A DNA stretch of 64,000 nt, taken from Symsagittifera roscoffensis (lineage: Eukaryota; Xenacoelomorpha; Acoela; Convolutidae). Every line of letters begins with the position of its first letter. Position 1 is the first letter of the stretch. A program made the position numbers and the translations under genes. The stretch spans positions 52,406,312 through 52,470,311 of the forward strand of contig NC_087066.1 of NCBI RefSeq assembly GCF_963678635.1. The letters run 5' to 3'. Of the stretch, positions 57,435 to 64,000 are shown piece after piece. Under the pieces are notes generated by a model. It saw nothing but the letters and a program-made list of their open reading frames with translations. It had not been told where the DNA came from and did no database searches.

Positions 57435-57640
57435 CCGATTGTGTCACTGAACAGAACAGTGTCCAGCGGAAAGACCCCGATGCTCTTGCGGAGACTATGC
57501 TGGGTCACTTTTGAGATGTCCTGTCCGTCTATTGAAATGCACCCGCCTTGGATATCGTAAAAGCGGAACACCAGCCGGATCAAAGTACTCTTCCCAGACC
57601 CAGACGGACCAAACACTGCAACAGTTTTTCCCGCTGGAAC
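57435..57640 (-). pseudogene. ABC Walker-A exon, copy B, damaged
   Basis: Open and with splice sites, but the Q-loop is changed (VPQD to FPLD) and VVG to VFG. Walker [10 protein letters not shown] is kept. Its partner signature exon is frameshifted, so a functional domain is unlikely. Confidence 0.88.
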
Positions 57641-57767
57641 CTGCAAAATTTGAGCAAAACTATACTAGCAATTTTTTGACTATGTATATAATTTTGACTG
57701 ATTTATATAATTTTATGTATAAAGTTTTGTATGTTATTTTATTTTGACTAAGTACTGAGAGATATTA

Positions 57768-57990
57768 TTATCTTGAGCTCAAATTAAAAAACGATATTTC
57801 AGCTGTGATCATTTTTCGTATAATTATGGGGGCTTAAAGATTGCCATTTCGGAACAATTAATGCGCAAAATAGTTCGCACTATTTCCTTTTTATTTACTA
57901 CAATTATTTTTTTCATGTTATTACTGCTTCATAGACATTAAAAAGCAGTCGGAACATTCAGGGCTTCGTCCTGATACGAGCAGCCTCACG
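57768..57990 (-). repeat. Dispersed repeat R2, 3'-truncated, reverse orientation
   Basis: Reverse complement of the first part of R2, ending at cctgatacgagcagcctc. It lies in the segment unique to duplication copy B, next to the third Walker-A exon piece. Confidence 0.75.
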
Positions 57991-58284
57991 GGTTAGCCTT
58001 TATAGACCAAAAACTTCACTCCAATCATACACTTCTATAAACTAAGTTTATGAAAAAATACTCATACAAATTTCATAAAATTTGCAAAAATGGTGCCATC
58101 GAATTTTCGAAGAACTTTTTTTTCGGCATAAAATTCGGTGTTTTTTTCTTATTAACAAAGAAAAAATTTTTTTATCAAAAAAATGCTTATTATACAAGTT
58201 CCATATTCGGAAATTCTATGACTAACAATTTTTTGATGGCGACAACAAAAGTAATTTTGAAATGTCCCCCAAATTTTCAGTTTT

Positions 58285-58426
58285 TTGCGGAGACTTTTGA
58301 GATGTTCTTTCCGTCTATTGAAATGCACCCGCCTTGGATATCGTAAAAGAAGAACACCAGCCGGATCAAAGTAATCTTCCCAGACCCAGACGGACCAACC
58401 ACTGCAACAGTTTTTCCCGCTGGAAC
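58285..58426 (-). pseudogene. Third, partial Walker-A exon
   Basis: Begins at the normal acceptor side (TGGAACCTG on plus) and covers the Walker-A half. It has an internal 12-bp loss (the QHSL region) and lacks the Q-loop end and donor. The intron after it is the one matching copy A, so copy B's intact-length exon sits in an inserted block. Confidence 0.85.
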
Positions 58427-59050
58427 CTGTAAAATATGAGCAAAACTATATTAGGCAAATTGAGACAAGGCAAATTGAGACAAGACAAATTGAGACTATA
58501 CTTTCAAAAACCGCAAAAAACTTCTATTTTTTTTGTATTGCATGTTTATGTATGCCTTGATCAAGGTCTGATAAATTATAAATTCAAATTTTAAAAGTAT
58601 CAATTTTTTAAATTTGCCAAAATTTAAAAGTTTGATACTTTCGATATATTATATGCGTATGACAGAGTTACTACATTTCAGGCCGTTTCCAATGCATTTA
58701 TATTGCGAGACGGTCAAGCCATTGTTTACTCAGCTTTGAGTAACCAGTGTTTTGACACTTGAGTTTGGTTACGAACACAACCAAAACATTCTGAGAAATT
58801 GAAATGTAAAAATTCAACCTTTTTGATTTATGGAAAAATGGTATTCATACAATTTTGATATGTGAACAGTCATTAATCATAGACAGTTCATGCAGTTTTT
58901 TTACTTGTGGAATTGCAAGAAAAGTTTATGGTTACTATTTTGCCATATATAGAATTGTATGATTAGCGTTTTTGGTCAACTCGGGCTTCATTCAATTGTT
59001 TTTTTCTTCTGATTTTTCGTTTGCAGTTTTTTAGCTTGATTCAAAGTTCA

Positions 59051-59188
59051 GGTTGCTGCATTTTTAGTGGCTGCATTTTTGGTTGCTGCATTAAAAAATT
59101 GCTGCATTTCTGGTTACTGCATTATAAAGATTGCTGCATATTTGAGTAAAGATTGCTGCATTATCTAGGTTGCTGCATTTTTGAGTAA
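59051..59188. repeat. TTGCTGCATTTT minisatellite, copy B
   Basis: Counterpart of 51083-51220 with the same unit count and order. Confidence 0.85.
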
Positions 59189-59451
59189 AACCAGTCCAAT
59201 TTTAATTTAAATTTTTCATCATTTGAGGGTGTTATAACCGACAATACCCATAGTTTGTAGCAAAGAAATAAGCGGCGGTCACGAAAGTGACACCGGTCGT
59301 GGTAACTTTTGCTATGATCGTATCAGTTGCGAACACTTTTTCTTCGCTCGCGCCGTTCGCGGAAATGTTTTTTTTTTTCAGTTCTGGGTTTTATAGTAGA
59401 GATTTTTCCCCGGCAACAATACAGGTTGAGTTTTATTTAAAAAATTCCCCG

Positions 59452-59517
59452 TAATGGCTAGTCACCCACCCCGCGCACATATGTTCCGTTACTTTCGTAT
59501 CGAAAGTCGGAACAATA
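59452..59517 (+). repeat. Dispersed repeat R2, 3'-end fragment (copy B)
   Basis: Counterpart of 51490-51557 in the segmental duplication. Confidence 0.7.
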
Positions 59518-60409
59518 AGCTTTTAAATTATCTAACAAAACTGTTGAGAAATGAATCACTAGCAATTTCGTCGTAATAAAAACTGTTTGATCAAAAAAAA
59601 GTCAGTGTAAGAAGATTCCACATTTTGTCAGCAAAATCCGTAAAGATTTAGTACTTTCCGCTAAGGGATCATTGTGCATTTTGTTACGGTAGTCACATAA
59701 AACGCGGTTTTAAGGATTTTGCAAAGAAAACGCAGTTCTTGCGACAAGCTCTGGTTGTGATGAATTATGATTATTACAACTTAAAAAGCTTGATGTGAAA
59801 CTGGCATAGAAAACTAAAAAAATTCCAACTGACAAAAATTTCAAAAAAACCCACAACTGCCAAACAATATGTAAATATTACAAATGGTTTAAGCAGTCTA
59901 GTTTTTGGAAAGAAAGAAATTGATTTAAATTAAGTTGAAAATAAGGTAACCGAAATATTCAACAGAAAAAAAATTAATTGTTTTTCAATTCAACAAGTTT
60001 TGGCAGATTTCTGAAATACTATCCCAGTACTCGTCGTTATCAAGCAACTGGACTTCAAATCTTTATTTCACGTTAAAAATCAATGCGTTTAGGTTTTTCC
60101 ATTTGTTTCGTTGAGGAAAATCATAATTGTATTCCAATTGAAATAGCCTAAAAGTTATCTTGTTTCAATTTGTCAGGTTTTAAAAAACAAACAAAAATTT
60201 GGGCGACTTCGACAGCCCACGGTTGCAATCAGCCAATTGTTGTAGCCTTTTTTATTCTCAGAGTGCTCTGCTTGGCATAAACATTGTAGATAGTTGGGAA
60301 AAATTGATTTAAGCAAGTTATCCCAAAACAAATCAAAAGATGCTAAGACTTGTAAACCTCGAAACTTTAATTTTGTCAATGATTCGTGAATTAATTTTTG
60401 AAAGTTTTA

Positions 60410-61230
60410 GCGGTTACAAATCACTGGTAGAGAACATAAAGCAGTGAATTTTTGAATGGAATGTTTCGGTCTTCTATCATTTTTGTAAGGTGCAAATAGT
60501 CCCAAATACCTAACCTTTTGACAAAAACACTCAAGAGAAATGAAAAGTTCATCCTCGAATTTTGCATGATGGAAAAATGGTTGTCATGTCCTGCCTGAAA
60601 CACAAAATTATTACAACTTGGCTCTGAGAGGTCTTAGGTGGTTTTTGAGACCATCATAGGGATCATGTCTGAGACTTTTCTGGGTGATGTCGGTCAAGTT
60701 ATAGCCGAGGTGAAGAATGCTTGGCCGTAGAATTCACTTGGTGGTGTTGACGCCGTGAAATTTACACTCTTCACTTTGGCACTAATTTGACCGACATTCT
60801 CCAGAAAAATTTGTGGTGGAAGTCCATGGTGATCTCAAAAATTAAAATTATTTAATTTACAGCACTTTTGTATCTCACTTTAAATCCTAGCTACTTCTTT
60901 AGAGGTTTTTTTTCTTTTGCTTTTGACATTCGTCAATAAAATCCCGTCGTCTGATTTTGAAGCAGACACCAAACCAATGGAGTTTTCGATTCATCAAATA
61001 ATCCGAAAATAACGTCAGCTTGATGAAAAACTTCCGACGGTGATTTCAAAAGTCCATCGGAAGCAATTTTTCTACGTTTCGAGGCGCGTTCAATTGACTC
61101 TCTCAAACCCCCCTCTCTGTCGATGTTCAACAAAAAAATTCCGTCCTGCGTTTCCACCCATTCATCTCCGACTCTTGAAGACTCGATGTTTTAAGGCATT
61201 TTCGACTTGTTTGTGTATCATTGACAATAC
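60410..61230 (-). pseudogene. Mutator-like transposase relic, copy B
   Basis: Near-identical to 51870-52690. The N-terminal frame is continuous here (60933-61157), but a different lesion ends it early at NQTTGFY. It shares the stops in the IRG..FHF block, so decay began before the duplication. Confidence 0.65.
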
Positions 61231-61344
61231 AGTGTCAGTTTTTTATATCTGAAGGAAAAAGGATGTATTTCACTGGTTCCGGCTAAAATTTTGAATTTCA
61301 CGGAGAAATAGTTGAAAAACTGTTTTGCTCAAAATTGCTCCAAA

Positions 61345-61792
61345 AACATGCAACTTCACGTAATCCACAACAAAAAATGCGCAATCCAGAACAGTTTGTG
61401 TAATCCACAAACAAATAACATTTCTTTGTGTTTAGTCAGCTTAAGCTGTCGTGGAAATAGCAACTGCAAGGGAAACCACAAATTGTAAGCAGAATCTGCA
61501 AACTGTAAGCGGAAACCGCAAATTGTAAGCGGATTCAGCAAATTGTAAGCAGAACTGCAGATTGTGAGCGGAACCCGCATCAATTGGCGGAATCCGTTTG
61601 CATTAGTTTTGCAGAATCCGGAACAACTAGAAACTCTAGATCGACGCGGAATTCGCAACATTAATAACGTGCCGACAATTATTACGCAACAAAAATTTGT
61701 GCGCGGAATCCACGGAAATTTTGTAAGGTGAATCTACTTACTTGTTGACCTTGTTTGAAGACTTGTATCTGGATTCCAGTGACCTATAGACA
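61345..61792. repeat. Palindromic GCGGATTCCGC-type minisatellite, copy B
   Basis: Almost base-for-base the same as 52805-53250. Confidence 0.85.
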
Positions 61793-61983
61793 CCAAATTA
61801 ACCACCTATCCCGTGCACAGGTTGGCCTCGTAATTTCACTTTTATTGCATATCAGATAAACAAAATTTGTATTTTGAACCTCGAATTTTGTTCACTTACG
61901 GACGCTGCGTGTCTCGAGATGTTCCAAAAAATTTGCATGATAGCTGTTGGTGTTCTACATCATTGGACCTAAATTTTTACCGC

Positions 61984-62253
61984 TATTTTTTAAAAACACG
62001 AATTTTCATGTTCAAATCTAAAATTGTAAAAATCAATTGAGACTCTTTGGGTTGTATACCAGAGGTTTTTACTAGAAATCTTTACATTTTACCTTAAAGT
62101 AAAATGTACTTGGAAACTTCTTCAGAAAAAAAGATGGCATAATTTAATCAGTGTTGTCAACAAAATAAATTTCCATATCCTTTTCAGATTCATTGGCGGT
62201 GAAAAATAATTACTAGGCGTTAATAGCGAAAAACGAAAGACTAAAAATTGCAG
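61984..62253. other. ~270-bp segment present only in copy B
   Basis: Copy A reads straight through accgctgcctcatag (about 53450). Copy B has this block in between, bounded by gct on both sides (possible 3-bp target duplication). Unclassified insertion. Confidence 0.6.
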
Positions 62254-63276
62254 CTGCCTCATAGTGTTAAAAATAAACCTTTGAAGTTTTTTCCTTGAAA
62301 TGAAACAAATCTCAAAAACTCCAAACAATTAGCAACATGCTGGTTGTTTCAAGCTCGATTTGTTCTCAATAAGAAAAGCAAAACCGCAAGTCAAATACGC
62401 GACTTCGGAGTCTAACAAACCGTGCCGAATAGCTTAGGTTTTATAAAACTTTGATGTGCAGTTGCAGGACTGAAATTTTGCGGCTGAAAAACAACTTACA
62501 GTCGAACGCAAAACCAAAAGTTACCTAATTTTGGTCGAGAAGTGGAAACATAGAAACACTCAATATAAAGGTTTAAAACTAACAGAGCATTGCGCGAGCA
62601 CAGTCGAAATTGGGTTTTCAGTTTTTTGATCAAGTAAATTGAAATATACCGAGACAGTCGAGCATGCCAATAATTTATCTAGTCGGCCAAAATATATTCA
62701 ACTCGGTTCGAGAAAGCCAAAACAAAAGTCAAAAACTTCGAACTGGGTATCGCTTTTTTGTAAGAGTTGAGCATAAATGAAAAAAAAATTCAGAATTTGA
62801 GCATGCTCTAAGCTACACTATGAATGACAAGTGAACATGTCTTCATCTTTGATAGCTGATTGCACGTCAGTTAGCCATCTATAGTTTTCATACATACAAT
62901 AAACTTCTGAGATTATCGTATTGGTTTGAAACCAGTTTGAAACTTTTTGTTTCAATTGGGTTCTATTTCCCTGTAAAATATTTATTACTTAACAATCATG
63001 ATCCATGAATAAATCTTAATCTAGTGGTTCAGAGCATTGATAATAAAGATTGAAATCTGGTGCTTTTTTTTCTCTCCTCTTACTTCGCTCGCAGTAAACT
63101 AGTATATCTCTAGATCTATTGATACTAGGAAATATAAGAGTAAGATTAGGATTGGTATTGGACTAAGGAGTTGCACAAACTTATCCGACCGAAAATAAGA
63201 TAGCGTGACGAACAGATGGTGTACCTTATCTGAAAATACTCTATGAGTGAGCCATCCCAGGCGTAAACTCAATAGT

Positions 63277-63372
63277 TAATTCATGAAAAACTATGATTGT
63301 TTAATTCATGATTTTTAATTCATGAAAAACTATGAATGTTTCATTCATGATTTTTAATTCATGAAAAACTGT
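63277..63372. repeat. ATTCATGAAAAACTATG minisatellite, copy B
   Basis: The same array with about three units. Confidence 0.85.
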
Positions 63373-64000
63373 AGGATGGAAAAACTTAGGATGGACAGAA
63401 ACCTACAAACCTGCTTGAAGTATCGGCAAAATTATCTCAAGCGTTACTAACACGATTCGGTAGCTAGCGACTGGCTAAGGATATTTTTACGCCTGAAGAC
63501 AGGATCCATCACCTCAAAGCTAGCTACCAGAGAGCTAGCAAGAGAACGACTCTATCCACAACAACATATACTATAAATCTGAAACAAAAACAAAATATTA
63601 AGAAACATCTAGAAGCATTAAAAGTTCATAAGAATCGCAACCAAATTTTTGACAAGGACACAAAAATATTGAAAATAAAGATATTTTGTGGAACAAGAAT
63701 GAAAAGTTAAATAATTGTAGAGCCTCAGATGAGACAAAAATGAATGAACTTAAAGTTTCCAGATTTTTTCCAATATTAGCCAATGCGGGTTTATTTTGTA
63801 CAATTATTGAATTCTTGGATTTCCTGGAAAGACACCTAGCAAATGTTTAGGCCTAATTGTCAAAGGTGGTTTTTGAAGGTGATAAATTTTTTTAAACAAT
63901 CCGACGATTCAACTTTTCCATCACTTTAGTAATATGAAAACTGTAGGTTAAAAAACTTCATTTTCAAAAGTTTCAAACTATATTCCAGACTTCCTGACAG

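Larger units (their letters stand above)
55770..64000. repeat. Segmental duplication, copy B (runs to the window end)
   Basis: Tandem, same orientation as copy A. Differences include loss of the terminal exon (junction near 55850), no MITEs, extra segments at about 57655-58285, 59692-60270 and 61984-62253, and a longer splice-donor array. Confidence 0.9.

Overview
This is eukaryotic, animal-type DNA. It is AT-rich and has long introns with canonical GT-AG borders. It carries a BEL/Pao retrotransposon (a metazoan lineage), tRNA-derived SINE-like sequence, hAT-like MITEs, a decayed Mutator-like (MULE) transposase and many minisatellites. The phylum cannot be fixed from this window; a marine or other aquatic invertebrate is a guess. 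Two host genes are supported, lying tail to tail. All else is mobile or repetitive DNA.

Layout. (1) 51-9256: one nearly complete BEL/Pao LTR element on the minus strand, with 461-bp LTRs, a perfect 5-bp target duplication (cataa), primer-binding site, polypurine tract, broken gag-pro-pol and an extra broken upstream ORF. It sits inside a hAT-like MITE. (2) About 9290-10900: a long hairpin and a minisatellite built on the palindrome GCGGATTCCGC. (3) About 10920-15850: a second, heavily decayed BEL/Pao copy on the minus strand. (4) 19682-43415: a plus-strand gene of at least 16 exons. It encodes a protein with a von Willebrand factor A (VWA) domain, a Thr/Pro-rich mucin-like linker, a Gly/Asp-rich region and a short C-terminus. 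Its 5' end was not found. All splice phases agree except for one apparent missing base in exon 14. Its introns hold many copies of a ~525-bp dispersed repeat (here R2) with recurrent hairpins at both ends. (5) 43416-48176: spacer with R2 copies and strong hairpins. (6) 48177-50486: the last three exons, minus strand, of an ABCB6/ATM1-like half ABC transporter (nucleotide-binding domain only). (7) About 47.9-64.0 kb: a tandem segmental duplication of ~8 kb. Copy A (about 47900-55770) holds the intact exons. Copy B (about 55770 to the window end) holds damaged versions, plus a third partial Walker-A exon.

The most unusual structure is at the Walker-A exon. In both copies its splice-donor sequence, reading GGGTGAGTCAT on the coding strand, is repeated in tandem every ~23 bp straight into the intron: about 10 times in copy A and about 20 in copy B. 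Each unit is by itself a consensus 5' splice site. The duplication also gives empty-site proof of MITE insertion (215 bp, 8-bp target duplication) in copy A.

Coordinates of exons come from reading frames, splice signals and phase agreement. No transcript or database evidence was available.
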